64,000 nucleotides of DNA from Luzula sylvatica. Its lineage: Eukaryota > Streptophyta > Magnoliopsida > Poales > Juncaceae. Positions 23,375 through 34,440 of this stretch are shown piece after piece. A model generated the notes under the pieces. The model worked only from the letters and a program-made list of their open reading frames with translations, did not search any database and was not told the DNA's origin. The DNA lies in assembly GCA_946800325.1 (NCBI GenBank), contig OX326956.1, forward strand, positions 13,557,167-13,621,166, in the 5' to 3' direction. The position numbers and the translations under genes are program-made. The stretch's first letter is position 1. Every line of letters begins with the position of its first letter.

Positions 23375-24430
23375 GAATTCTACAATTTTTGAAAAATAAT
23401 GTAATTAATAACGTGGTCTTTCATATATTAAAATTCATTTTAAACAACTTGAAATACCCATTATTTTATCATTTCAAATAGCCCCCACTATTGAAACGGA
23501 GATTTGATACCTTAAATCTCATAATGGACAAGATCCCTATTTAACGTATTTCTAAGGTGACATGGCCAACCACTCAGAAAATACGTCACGTCGGGTAGGA
23601 CAGCGTCCAATCATCTCCAAGACGATTCTTGCTTTATTCGTGAGGTCCGGTATTGAGTCCAACTCAAAACCAGAGTATGTGTACCTCACTCCTTGCCCCA
23701 AATACTAGCCTAGCTAGTTAATTGGTCAAGTCCAAACCACAAATGGAGTATCATTCAATTAGCGAATTGACATGCCAGACTAAAGCCATGCAACATGTCA
23801 ACACTTAATCAATGCATGCCTTCAATGCTACGTACGTGCAAATCTGTCCAAGACTATGGCCATGCAACACAAATAAACAAATACTAGTCTCGAAGGTTCC
23901 ATTTTGGGAGGCAATTACTTGATAATTACGTGGGAGGATTTTCTTTTATAAAATCATTTAATTCTAAATTCTATTCATCCACAAAACAAATAAAATTTAC
24001 GGTATAGCATATTGGCCTTTAAGTTTTATGAGCAATCATAAAACCTTAAATTCCCAACCCTAAAACCCAAGATGATCTTTTGCTTTTCTTGAAGATCCAA
24101 TTTTCGTGTCGTGTCGTGTCGTCTTGCCTTGAAGGGTCTTCTTCAAAACTAAACATATTCTACTACAACTTTGGAAGACTCACCGGTCCCCATATTAAAA
24201 TAGTTTACAATTTGGAAAGCTCACCGGCCCCCACACAACACACATACAAACATTCACAAACAATCATCCCCGTTTTAGGCTATATGCTATACCGAATCGA
24301 ATTTATAAATTGAAAAATTTTAAATTATTGGGCATTTTTGACAGAATTTTTTTTTGTTGTCCAGAATTTTGTTCGTACGATCGCAACTCCAAGTTCGATC
24401 GAACAAACGACAGAAAAAAAATTATACACA
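23375..24430 (-). other. Copia 5' non-coding leader
   Basis: No frame is conserved. It contains two copies of CCA.GACTA..GCCATGCAACA (23771-23797 and 23848-23870). The first, extended to 23752-23798, matches 19111-19157 in the 3' non-coding part. A GTGTC repeat lies near 24104. I looked for the plant initiator-Met primer site here and did not find it. Confidence 0.6.
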
Positions 24431-25060
24431 CGAATTTAGAGGTTTGCAGCGGAATTATTTCGCATGTATAACCTAATTCTACCTGGATCACGTTCGAAAA
24501 ACCACGAAAAATGAAGAGTTATTCAGAATTTACCTCGTACAAGTTAGTATGTGATGCCTTCTTCTCCAAGTTATTGAACCTTCTCCAAGGATTGCTCGTG
24601 CAGTCCCTCTACTTGTGTCCACCTTGATATTCGTCCGATCGGAACCGCCAACGCCGTTCTAGTCGACGTCACGATTATTTCTCTCAACAGATTGCTCAGA
24701 TCTCTCTACTATTTCTCTCTGGATCTCACTTTGAAATTCTGTGGGAGAAAAAAGAATATCGGCGGCCAGAGAATTTCGGCGGCCAGAATTAGGTCAGAAA
24801 AATGGCAGCCTCGAAGAGAGAGAAAGTTGAAATCAGAATATGTATATATAGGCAAAAATTAGGTTAAAACCCTAGCTTTCGGATTGGGCCGAAATTAGGT
24901 TAAAACCCTAATTATCTGAATGGGCCCGAAATTAGATTAAATCCTAATTATCTGAAATTAGGTTAAAACCCATAATTCTGAACGGGTCCAATTCTGACTG
25001 CAGATTTGCCTATTTATATAAATTCTTCCAAGTTAATTCTTAAGCCATATTTTCTTTCAA
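24431..25060 (-). repeat. Copia 5' LTR, TATA-R-U5 part (truncated)
   Basis: On the minus strand it carries the shared 74-bp TATA segment, then repeated AACCTAATTTCGGCCCAAT phrases, a second TATA-like TATATATA (24849-24842), a CT-rich leader and a U5-like end with AATTCCGCTGCA (near 24450). U3 upstream of the TATA segment is absent. Confidence 0.6.
24987..25060 (-). repeat. 74-bp terminal direct repeat of the Copia element, right copy
   Basis: Identical to 18155-18228. Similarity fades just beyond it: both copies continue to a TTAATC.. word before diverging completely. Confidence 0.9.
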
Positions 25061-25479
25061 CTCTCTCTCCAGATTAACAAGTGTTTCGAATTAATAATTA
25101 ATTGTGATGTAATTAACAGGCAATACAAGTACCTAATAATTCATTATTTCAATTAACAAGTAATTCAAATCATAGTTAATCGAGTGAGGTAATTTTTGGG
25201 AGATGGAAAGAAGCCCCTCCCACTTGATGACTCATCGTCAAAGTGGGAATGCATATGGGGAGTACAGTAAATGGCCTCTTTAATCTACATGTCATTTCAT
25301 TCATTCATTCATACAATACTTATGCAGCATAATAATTAGTTACATCAATGAAGCATAATATATAATGTATATGAACCCTCACGCGTAATAATTAGTTACA
25401 TCAATGAACCCTCACGCGTTCATTTCACTAATTAGTTACATCAATGGAGGTTTTCACGTAGTAATTAGTTTATGCCTCC
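25061..25479. other. Intergenic sequence with a small repeated phrase
   Basis: TAATTAGTTACATCAATG occurs three times (near 25330, 25390, 25430), twice followed by a CCCTCACGCGT phrase. No gene is seen. Confidence 0.5.
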
Positions 25480-26060
25480 GATTTTTCATGTTTCAATTGC
25501 GAAATGATCCTCTTGCCTACATTTTTAGGTAATTTACAGGAACATTTTTGTAATTATACATTCTGTTTTATTTTTTATATTTGTATTATTATTAAATTTA
25601 GTTGGGACGCTACTGGAGGAACTATGCGGTTTACAAACTTCAAGGAGACGGTGCAAATTGATGGTTAGGATATATCTGCATTTTTTAATATATTCATAAA
25701 TTTGTTAATTATGAAATAATATCTTTTTTAATTTATTAATGTATGAAAGAAATTATATAACTTAGCAATAGTAATTTGTTCATATATGACAATTTATATG
25801 GAATTTGTAACGAGTATTCTACTATATATATACAACTCCAGTTGGTTATGAATGTATATTTATTATTTAGTTAATCAAAGAAAACTCGGTTTTTCGAAAT
25901 GAATAAACATTTAAGGCTCGAAGAGAATCCAAGACCAACATTTAGAGCATTTTTAATTAATTTATTTGGATTTGGATCTGGTCAACAAAATTAATACACT
26001 AAACTCGGTTTTTAATTAATTTATTTTGAAATAGGTATAAATACTATATATTGTATACAT
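25480..26060 (-). repeat. Dispersed repeat R2, inverted copy
   Basis: Its complement matches 30755-31110 and 35070-35700 (shared ACCTAAAAATGTAGGC.AGAGGATCATTTTGC, CCTAACCATC.ATTTG, and AACTTCAAG/CTTGAAGTTTGTAAAC). The internal GGGACGCTACTGGAGGAACT region is the least conserved. R2 has no coding frame. Confidence 0.7.
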
Positions 26061-27298
26061 TAAATTCTCAAATTGTATGAATTCATTTTCTCAATCAAAA
26101 TTTTTTTAATCACTATTTGGTTTTATTATTAGGTGGGAGGAGAAAAAAAATGGTTGAAATAACTGGGTCAATTGAATTAAACTTACTTTATCAAATAACA
26201 TGCTTCAAGCGGTTAGGTGTTACAAGTGTTCAAACAATTAAAAATCCGCAACGAAGTCGCAGATATTTTACCAGTGAATTATCATTTTTTGTGATTAATA
26301 ATTCAACCAAATTTAATTTCCTCCGATATCGTATACTCTTGTAAACCGGCAATTCATACATCTATAACTAAATTATCTTTTTTTATTTATTCAAAATTAG
26401 TAAATCTATGATGCTCATTCTCTCAATTTATACAAATATTTTGCAGAAGTACAGCAACAAATATTGCATGACTAAAAATATGTTTTGCATGACCAGATGT
26501 AATTTGCATGCACAGCCATTTCAATATACAAAAATATCATAACAAGCCGGTTATATAAACCCAAATTATAAATATCAAAATCCAATTCAGCCGGGTCCAA
26601 TAAAAATCAAATATAACATTGGATCAAATATTATTTAATCAACTCCAATCTGACCCAAAATACAGTATTGTCTTTGGGCTTCTAACCTGCTTTTCACTTC
26701 ACCGTGGTAAATTACCATTTTAATCTTTGAGCTTCTAACCCGTATCTTTCTCACTTTCATTGTCTTCAGGGTGGGTGAGGATTCCTCTTTAATCTTGGTA
26801 TTTCTCGGTTTCTGAGTCTTCACGGCACGGATTCCCCTTAATCTTGTCGATTTGGGGACAATTCACTCTGCAACCCCTCTTTTTTCAATTGTTGTGTTCC
26901 ATCACGGATTCCCCTGAATTTATTTGGAGAAAATTTGAAGGAAGAAAGAGCCGTAGGTCCGTAACATGTATGATCAAATGCCTCGAGACTCGAGAGACTA
27001 CCTCCTATTTGTATTGTCCAGAATTCCAGATTAAGATGATTTTGGACTAAATCTTAATAAATTATATCAATTAGGGATAGTCGGGGTTTAGTATTTTCTG
27101 AATTGTTGGAATAGGCAATGTTTTTATTGCCTTCTTCGGGTGATAATTGAAATTTACGTTAATTTTTCTATGCCTCGTTTCATTGAATTAGGATCTTAAT
27201 CATTTAGGGTATAATTTATATCATTTTCCATTTATTTTTGTTGTTTAATTACAATCTTCATATTCATTATTTCATAATTAATCAAAAAAACATCATAA
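26061..27298. other. Intergenic sequence, no gene recognised
   Basis: Small frames (75 aa at 26117, 68 aa at 26844, 62 aa minus at 26635) match nothing I know. At 26660-26830, GGGCTTCTAACC / GAGCTTCTAACCC phrases repeat. Confidence 0.35.
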
Positions 27299-27307
27299 TT
27301 AATAAAA

Positions 27308-27568
27308 GGAGAGTTCTATCATACACCCTTTTACAAGGGTATTTTGGGTATTTTAGGAATTAATTATATTTGTAAAAGGGTGTATCATAAAATTTATCTT
27401 TTATGGAGATTTTTGTTTAAATAAACAACAAAAAATTCCAATTTAGTTAAACATTAATTGATAAATATATTTAATATCTTACCTTAAATATTCATAAATG
27501 AATAATTACTCCAAATATCCTTGAAAATAGGTGTACGATAAGGAAAGGGGTGTATGATAGAAGCCCCC
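27308..27568. mobile_element. Mutator-like MITE (261 bp), GTTCTATCATACACCC family
   Basis: TIRs GGAGAGTTCTATCATACACCC and its counterpart GGGTGTATGATAGAAGCCCC. The flanks are TTAATAAAA on both sides (27299-27307 and 27569-27577), a 9-bp TSD. A relative lies at 40809-40944. Confidence 0.85.
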
Positions 27569-27577
27569 TTAATAAAA

Positions 27578-27951
27578 ATCTACTCTTTTTCGACAGACGA
27601 GGCAGTGTACAGCAGGCAAATAATTCTCATGGAACACATTATCCCTTTTAGCAAAATCAGGATTATTATTCTCTTAAATTAGTGTTATAGCAAGCCTGGT
27701 ACAGCATGGGGGTTAAGGATAATAAACATCTTATTACTATCTTCAAGATAAATTAAGCAAATTTCTATTGCTAAGTCATATGTTAACAAATTGGTGTCAA
27801 GGAAATTCGATGAATGAAATTTGCAAATATATGACTTAAGAGTGCTAAGTCATATATGACAATTTATATGGAATTTGTACTCTTTTTCAACATCCAAGGA
27901 AATTAAGCAAGCCATAGGAGTCATTGTTTGTTAAAATTTTGCACTCTTTAA
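27578..27951. other. Repeat fragments
   Basis: The segment near 27700 (TGGTACAGCATGGGGGTTAAGGATAATAAACATC) recurs at 29055-29095. The segment near 27855 (CATATATGACAATTTATATG) recurs at 25790 in R2. No gene is seen. Confidence 0.5.
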
Positions 27952-27959
27952 GGTAAAAT

Positions 27960-28208
27960 CAATGTTTTAAATAGCGTGTAGCGGCACGCAGCGTTTTTGA
28001 TGTTTAATTTAGCGGTTAGCGTTAGCGGGCGATATAGCGCCGCTTCACCATCGCAGCGGCGTTTGATCAAAATTATTATTTTTATAATACTAAATATACA
28101 TATAAATATAATTTAGCGGCCCAATATTATAAACAAAATTATATCAAATGTTTATTTATATCAATCTCACAAACTAACATAAATTAAAAATTCAACTCCA
28201 AAAAAATA

Positions 28209-28250
<42 letters not shown>

Positions 28251-28324
28251 TTTTATTTTTATTTTATTAATATGTTGTTGTAATTATAATAATGCTAATA
28301 ATAGTTGTTGTTGATCTAATAATA

Positions 28325-28381
<57 letters not shown>

Positions 28382-28592
28382 TAATAACAATAATTATTAT
28401 TGTATAATAATATTAATTATTATTATTATTATTATTGTTTAATACAAATAATAATAATAACAATAATAATTATAATTATAATTATAATTATTTATTATTA
28501 CTATTATTTAATAACAATTATTATTATTGTGTAATGATAATAATGATTATTATTATTGTTATTATTATTTAATAACAATATCAATAATAATA

Positions 28593-28649
<57 letters not shown>

Positions 28650-28738
28650 TGTACTATTACTATTACTATTACTATCATTATTTTATTATATTTTTATTAT
28701 TACTATTGTTATTATTAGATTGAACATTATTATGATTT

Positions 28739-28798
<60 letters not shown>

Positions 28799-28977
28799 CA
28801 CGTTATAGCGCCGCTACGACCGCTATATTTGAACGCTTCATGCTATAACGGTCCGCTATAGCGTTGCAGCAGAACAAAACGCTACAGAGCTAAATTCCGA
28901 AGCGATGCAGCATTTACCTCATAAAATCCGCTATAGCGCGCTATAGCGTCACTGAAGCGCCGCTATTTAAAACACTG
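27960..28977. mobile_element. hAT-type non-autonomous element with (ATT)n core
   Basis: It starts CAATGTTTTAAATAGCG and ends CGCTATTTAAAACACTG. The flanks 27952-27959 and 28978-28985 are both GGTAAAAT, a perfect 8-bp TSD. Subterminal zones are rich in GCGGCG, TAGCGCCGCT and CTATAGCG motifs. The core (28210-28800) is almost all (TTA)n/(ATT)n. The poly-isoleucine frame at 28527 is a by-product of this repeat. Confidence 0.88.
28211..28800. repeat. (TTA)n/(AAT)n microsatellite cluster
   Basis: Four long pure tracts (about 28211-28248, 28319-28382, 28583-28650, 28741-28797) are joined by imperfect TAT/AAT sequence. Two tracts are inverted relative to each other, so the region can fold back. Confidence 0.9.
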
Positions 28978-29295
28978 GGTAAAATTATATGTTGCTCACA
29001 ATTTTTTTCAAGATAAAAGTTTGGATTTGGCGTGTAATTGTTCATTGATCTGTACCAGTCTGGTACAGCATGGGGGTTAAGGATAATAAACATCTTATTA
29101 CTATCTTCAGTATGTGATTTTATACTCTTGGTGCATCATTCCGAGCGGAATGAATGCCTTGATGGTACCAGAAACAATAAAAATTTAATTTTCACTTATA
29201 CCCTTTATAAAGTGAAATTATTTGTTTATTTTCTTTATTATTATTTTTCAGCAAGGCTTGTGTTTCATCACCATATTTGAATAGGAGAATGCTAG

Positions 29296-29540
29296 AATCA
29301 CCGAACTCATCCACATAATTACTTCCGAAATAACAGTTTATATAAAAAAGATAATAAATCACCGAACTCATCCACATAATTATCTCCGAAATAACATTTT
29401 ATATATTAAAAGATAATAAATCACCGAACTCATCCACATAATTATCTCCGAAATAACATTTCATATATAAAAAGATAATAAATCATCGAACTCATCCACA
29501 TAATTACCTCCGAAATTATTTGTATTTTTGCAGGTTTTAT
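29296..29540. repeat. Tandem repeat, ~61-bp unit x4
   Basis: AATCA.CGAACTCATCCACATAATTA followed by TCTCCGAAATAACATTT and an A/T-rich end starts near 29296, 29357, 29419 and 29481. The last unit is partial. Confidence 0.88.
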
Positions 29541-30590
29541 AATTTGACAATATTATGCTATCATTCTCTTTATCTTCCCTTTCTCATGGATTTTTGCAAG
29601 GTATGTTTTCACAAGATTAAAATAATTTGGATAATGGGAGCGATTTTGTACTATATCATGTGTACTTAAAAAATAAGGTAAATAGTTTAATCTTTTCAGT
29701 CTACAACACAAAATACACTAGCGATTCTTGGATGATTATTTTCATTACCTTACTAGATTGTGTATTGAACTGGAACGATCATCATGGTATGCAGTTGATT
29801 GGATTTTGGTTTGGCGTTATTGGCTTTGAATTAGGTTTGATTTCGGGGCCGAATTGTTTGGAATTAAGTTTCCGATTTAAAAAGAGTGGAAAATGAAGAA
29901 GAGAGGCACATTTTCAATTCAAAAATCAATCTTCACAGAATAACAATGTAAGATAGATGACTATGGAAAAACTGAGCTGATGAAATCAGAACAATTGAAG
30001 CCTAATTTGGGTTGCTTTATTGATGTCAATAACATACCAATAACTATGCCAGTGCTTAAATTTGAGGTGTTTTATTTATAGTGAAGGATGTGTGAAATGA
30101 GATATTGTTGTTTTTTTCAAAATATTTGATTCCACTTCTCATGTTATGTTTAATAATCAATTAGAGTTCAATTAGGATTAATTTGTGCCAATTAGAGTTT
30201 AATTAGTGTCGGTAAAAAAGAGAAGTGGTATTATAAGACAATGCATGGGATTTACTTAGTTGCAGGTCTTGATTAGGTTGAATTTTAATTTATGTTATGA
30301 TCAGGTTTAGATGTCAAAATAATAGAGCAATGCACCGGAGACACTGATGCGGACTCTGACAATCCAATTTTGAAAATGAGTGTTCACTTTTAAAGTTTAA
30401 TAGTGAGCGTTATTTTTATTAATAAAACAATTAATTTACAGAAATTTAAGGAGTTGAATAAATAGTTGAAAAAATTAAGAGAAGTTCTATTATAAATTAT
30501 TTGTGCTGGATCCAATTGCAAATTGCGATTACAAGTGAATTATCTTACTTTTACGTGCTGGTGGATCCAATTGCGATTATAAATTATGAC
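29541..30590. other. Intergenic sequence, no gene recognised
   Basis: An 89-aa frame (29627-29896) has no recognisable domain. GTGCTGG..TGGATCCAATTGC occurs twice near 30503 and 30556. TTAGAGTT.AATTAG occurs twice near 30162 and 30196. Confidence 0.35.
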
Positions 30591-30683
30591 GTGGGCCGAC
30601 TCCCGAACCGGGCCCCGCGTGGACCCGACCCTCCCCAGGCCTGGCCCCGCGTGGACCCGACCCTCCCCAGGCCGGGCCCCGCG
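30591..30683. repeat. GC-rich minisatellite fragment related to 37860-38345
   Basis: About 2.5 units of GGCCCCGCGTGGACCCGACC + CTCCCCAGGC (period ~32 bp), closely resembling the 35-bp unit of the large array (GGGCCCCGCGTGGGCCCGAC). It sits as a GC island in AT-rich DNA without the flanks of the large array. Confidence 0.85.
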
Positions 30684-30754
30684 AGAAATTTCATATAAAT
30701 GGAGTAATGAATAAATTATTAAATTCTTATTTAGGATATAGTAGCAGCCTAGCT

Positions 30755-31411
30755 AGAAATTTCATATAAATTGTCATATATTTAAGAATTTCTCGGTAAG
30801 ACGGTAAGTCATATAATTTCTTTCCTACATTAAAAAAGTTAAAAAAAATTATTTTCATAATTAAATTTTTTATTAATATATTGAAAAATACAGATATATC
30901 CTAACCATCTATTTGTACTTGAAGTTTGTAAACCACAGAGTTCCTCCCAGCTCGAATCGCTCCAACAGCGTCGAACTAAATTTAAAATTAATATAAAATG
31001 AAATGTATATTTACAAAAAAGTTCTTCTAAATTACCTAAAAATGTAGGCTAGAGGATCATTTTGCTACTGAAACATGAAAAATCGGAGGCAATAAACTAA
31101 TTACATTTTGAACCTAAAATATAAACCAAAATCAATTAATCTCATATATATTTACATAAAAATAAAAAAATTGTATTTGTTATTTTTGAAACATAAAAAG
31201 TGGGTTTGTCATTATCGAGTTAAACAACCAATGTCAAAAAGCCATGAATTAAAATTATTTTGTAAATTGGTTTACGCACATCAAAAATATTCAAAATATT
31301 TTTTCATTTGTGTTACTCGTGTTTAAACTTTGATTTTGTTGTTTACTGCACGGAACAAATGGACCCTCTAGTCCAAAACGAGACAGGTAGTTCGAAGGAC
31401 CTCAACAATGC
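30755..31411 (+). repeat. Dispersed repeat R2, copy (left part)
   Basis: Collinear with 35070-35760 and with 61390-61560 (AAGAATTTCTCGGTAAGACGG, ATTACCTAAAAATGTAGGC). It is uninterrupted where the 35-kb copy carries a MITE, so it serves as an empty-site control. Confidence 0.7.
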
Positions 31412-31419
31412 GTTACGAA

Positions 31420-32030
31420 TAGGAATGTCAATGGTGTGGGTATTGCCCGAACCGACCCGAACCGATCCGAACCGTATCCGAAGAAATATCCGGATTCGAA
31501 AAAAATATCCGGATCCGAGTGGATCCGGATATGAACCTGGTTGCTAATTTTAGGATCCGAAACCGGATTCGATATTCGATTTTGGTGCGAGGACCGGATC
31601 CGTGTTCCGGAACCGGATATTTTTAGGATTCAGATACTCGGAACCGGATTCGAGTATCCGGAACCGGATCCGGATACATATATTATATATTATTTTTATG
31701 TATTACATTTGATATTTGTTGAAAAATCATATACAAATTAATGATTTGTGAGTGATTTAAAATCACAATAGTAAAATTACGTTTCAATATAATCATATAT
31801 CGTTCATGTCACAAATTATATATATGTATAGCTAAAAATTAAGTTATGTTATGATAACATAGTATCCGTTTTAATATAAAAAAAAATCGTATCCGTATCC
31901 GACAATATACGAACCGTATCCGTATCCGTTTATTATCCGAACCGTATCCGGATCCGGGTAATTCCGTATACGAAAAAAAAATATGGATATGGATCTGATA
32001 TGACCACTATCCGAACCGTTGCCACCCCTA
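31420..32030. mobile_element. hAT-type MITE, copy 2 of the TCCG-rich family
   Basis: Same family as 6412-7015. It starts TAGGAATGTCAATGG and ends CCGTTGCCACCCCTA. The TSD is GTTACGAA on both sides (31412-31419 and 32031-32038), a perfect 8 bp of non-simple sequence. The subterminal ATCCGTATCCG and GAACCGGAT arrays match copy 1 closely. No transposase. Confidence 0.92.
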
Positions 32031-32038
32031 GTTACGAA

Positions 32039-33009
32039 TCGCATGATAATTTTCGTACATTTTTGTATCCTTAGAAAAGAGGACCTTATTCCAACGTTAA
32101 GTTATTAGAAGAAACATTTTCTTAAATAGCCCAATGAATTGTTATACCTTTGTTTATTTTAAAATAATAAATTAGTCATATCAGTGCCATCAAAATCTTA
32201 ATTTTAAAAATAAACTATGATGTCTCATAAATAAAGATAATGATAATGAAATAAATACTTTGGTCCATACACGCTGAAAAGAGACCATCAACAATAGCTA
32301 TTATTTATTTTGCACTGAAAATCATGTATGATAAAATTAATTTGAGGAATTCTACTATGATCTTATTTTTTTTCGTGGTTTCATGATGTCATCATGAAAT
32401 TATTTTAGATGAAATAAATTTCCAATTTGCACCTCAACACTTCTTCCAATGAATAATGACTTTAATTAATTTATAATTAATTAGTTTTTAATTAAACTAA
32501 TCAATGATGCGATGAATTACATTTTAATTAAAATGATCGAAATTTGGATATAAAATTAATTGGAGAGAATTTGATGTGCAAAAAAAAAAATACTTTTCAC
32601 CCAATTTTAATTGATGATGATATCAAGAAAAGTTGGATGGAATGAAAAAGTGTATCATAATTTTCCAATTAGTTTTTACCTTTTCATTTCTTGTTGAGTA
32701 GGCTATTATCTCAAATGCATTCGAAAGAGTCTAGTAACCCCAAAAATCAAACCAATTTAAGAAATTACATAAAATTTTGTAAATAAATTATAATATATTT
32801 AAAGATGGTGATATTTTAAGAACAAATGGGTGTTGAGCGCAATTTATAAAATAAAAGAATTTATGATTATTTTGACCCTCTCTGATCTTAAATGCATATG
32901 TCCATTAAAAAATGTTATCTTTTATAATATTTCTATTATAATTTACTTTCTTCACTAAACTTTATTAGTGTGGAGAAAGTAATTAGCATACCCAACATTA
33001 ATTTGCATA
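32039..33009. repeat. Dispersed repeat continuing past the hAT insertion, then unique AT-rich DNA
   Basis: 32070-32340 matches 59205-59490 (AGAGGAC.TTATTCCAACGTTAAGTTATTAG, AGAGACCATCAA). From 32340 to 33009 I recognise no gene. Confidence 0.6.
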
Positions 33010-33294
33010 TGTTAGAAGATTAAATGGAGGTGTCCATTGTTCATGCAATGAAGATGATTAAGTAAAATTAGTTAGTGTTGTTAGTGGGTTTAGAATGGAT
33101 GGTTAGGATTGATTAAGTTAGTTTATATGTGTGATTTAGATTAGTTCAAATTAGTATAAATAGAGACCTAATCTCTCCATGTAATTTAAGCAAAATATTA
33201 ATCAAACGATTTATTTTGTCTTCAACCTCTCTTTCTCTCTTCAATTTATCTCTCTTCTTAATATCTTCTTAATCCACCATTATCAACTTTAACA
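33010..33294 (+). mobile_element. Probable solo LTR (285 bp)
   Basis: It begins TGTTAGAAG and ends CTTTAACA (TG...CA with a short inverted TGTTA/TAACA). It contains a TATA box TATAAATAG (33155-33163) and a CT-rich stretch after it, as LTRs do. The flanks GCATA (33005-33009) and ACATA (33295-33299) agree in 4 of 5 bases. No internal retrotransposon sequence is attached. Confidence 0.5.
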
Positions 33295-33315
33295 ACATAC
33301 TTTATAAAAAATTTA

Positions 33316-34431
33316 GGGGGAATTTCAAGTATGTCCTTCCTAAAATCCAAAATATCATATTTGTCCCTCTAAAACACCAAATATCAAATTTATCCTCGCA
33401 AAATTCAATTCATATCAAAATTGTCCATACATAACATTTTATGTTAGAATTAACAGAATACACGTGAAGTACCAATTATACCCTTGAAGCCCCTCTTCTC
33501 CAGCACTCTTCCCTCGTCTCGTTCTCCATTAATAACAATTTTATCTTCACCTTGAATTAACAGTCAAATTTCTCCTCGCCTCCCTTGAAATAACAAAATA
33601 TCAAATTTATCCTCTCCTCTCTCCTCCAACCCTCTTCTCTTCTTGCTCGCATGTCCTCCAAGAAATCATTTGCATGTCTTCTCTGACTTAAGCTATTCTC
33701 TACCTAATTCAGATTCATGCTCTTGACAAACATTTGGTGTGGGTTTAGACCTCATTGGATCTTGGAGATAAGGCGTGTAACGACAATGTATACTGTTGGG
33801 AAATGCAATGGTGGCTGAAGATGTGCATAAAAAATCGTGTCTCCTTTTGATCAGGAACAGAGTCAAATTTGTGTGAGAGAGAGAGCACTGGAGCAAGCAA
33901 TGAAGTCATACTAAAAATATCTTTACTATTTTCATTCCATTGTGATTGGGATTCCTTGTTGATAAATGCACACAAACATATGTGGCATAACTTCACATGA
34001 TTACAAATATTAGCTTTTTAATTAGGCAATACTTTACGGTGCAAATGCATAATACCTTGTTAATTTCAAATTAATAATCTTCTGATTATTTTAGGGTTTA
34101 TTTCATGCCGTCTTGCAATAAAAATAAGATTAGGTAAATTTCAAATTATTTCATGCCGTCTTGCAAAAAGAAGGAGGGGACATCACTGCTGCCTGCTAGT
34201 GAGTGGTGAGGAGAATGGCAGAAACAAGAAAGAGAATTGGCATTTGGGATACGAAAAAAAAGGGTATTTTAGTCAAATCGAAATTATATTTGTAAACTTA
34301 ATTATTAATTAGAAGATTAAACTGTTAAATTTAACGGAAAGATAAGAATTTGAACAAATTTGATATTTGATGTTTTAGAGGGACTAATATGATATTTTGT
34401 GTTTTAGAAAGGACATACCTGAAATTTCCCC
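33316..34431. mobile_element. Mutator-like non-autonomous element
   Basis: TIRs of about 110 bp: the start GGGGGAATTTCAAGTATGTCC and the complement of the end GGGGAAATTTCAGGTATGTCC continue with AAAATATCATAT..GTCCCTCTAAAACA and AATATCAAATTTGT. The TSD is AAAAATTTA (33307-33315 and 34432-34440), nine bases. The interior has CT-rich, gene-leader-like sequence (33480-33720) but no convincing protein. Confidence 0.85.
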
Positions 34432-34440
34432 AAAAATTTA

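Larger units (their letters stand above)
18155..25060 (-). mobile_element. Ty1/Copia retrotransposon, minus strand, with split LTR parts
   Basis: In element sense (right to left): an LTR piece with TATA box and leader (25060 to about 24430), a 5' non-coding stretch, gag-pol (23374-19427), a polypurine tract AAGTGGGAGA (19370-19361), and a long U3-like piece from about 19350 (TGTCCTAGGCGTG...) down to 18155. The only sequence shared by the two ends is a perfect 74-bp repeat, 18155-18228 and 24987-25060, holding the TATA box (TTTATATAAATAGG). The right piece lacks U3 and the left piece lacks R-U5, so neither is a complete LTR. I found no TSD and no clear tRNA-iMet primer site. The Copia sublineage is not assigned. 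Confidence 0.85.

Noticed and set aside
19708..23399. Plus-strand and shifted frames across the Copia element (up to 143 aa)
   Set aside because: They overlap the long gag-pol frame on the other strand and lack any domain.
28527..28718. 63-aa isoleucine-rich frame
   Set aside because: Translation of the (ATT)n tract inside a hAT element.
29627..29896. 89-aa plus-strand frame
   Set aside because: No recognisable domain, AT-rich setting and no neighbouring gene signals; length is within chance expectation.
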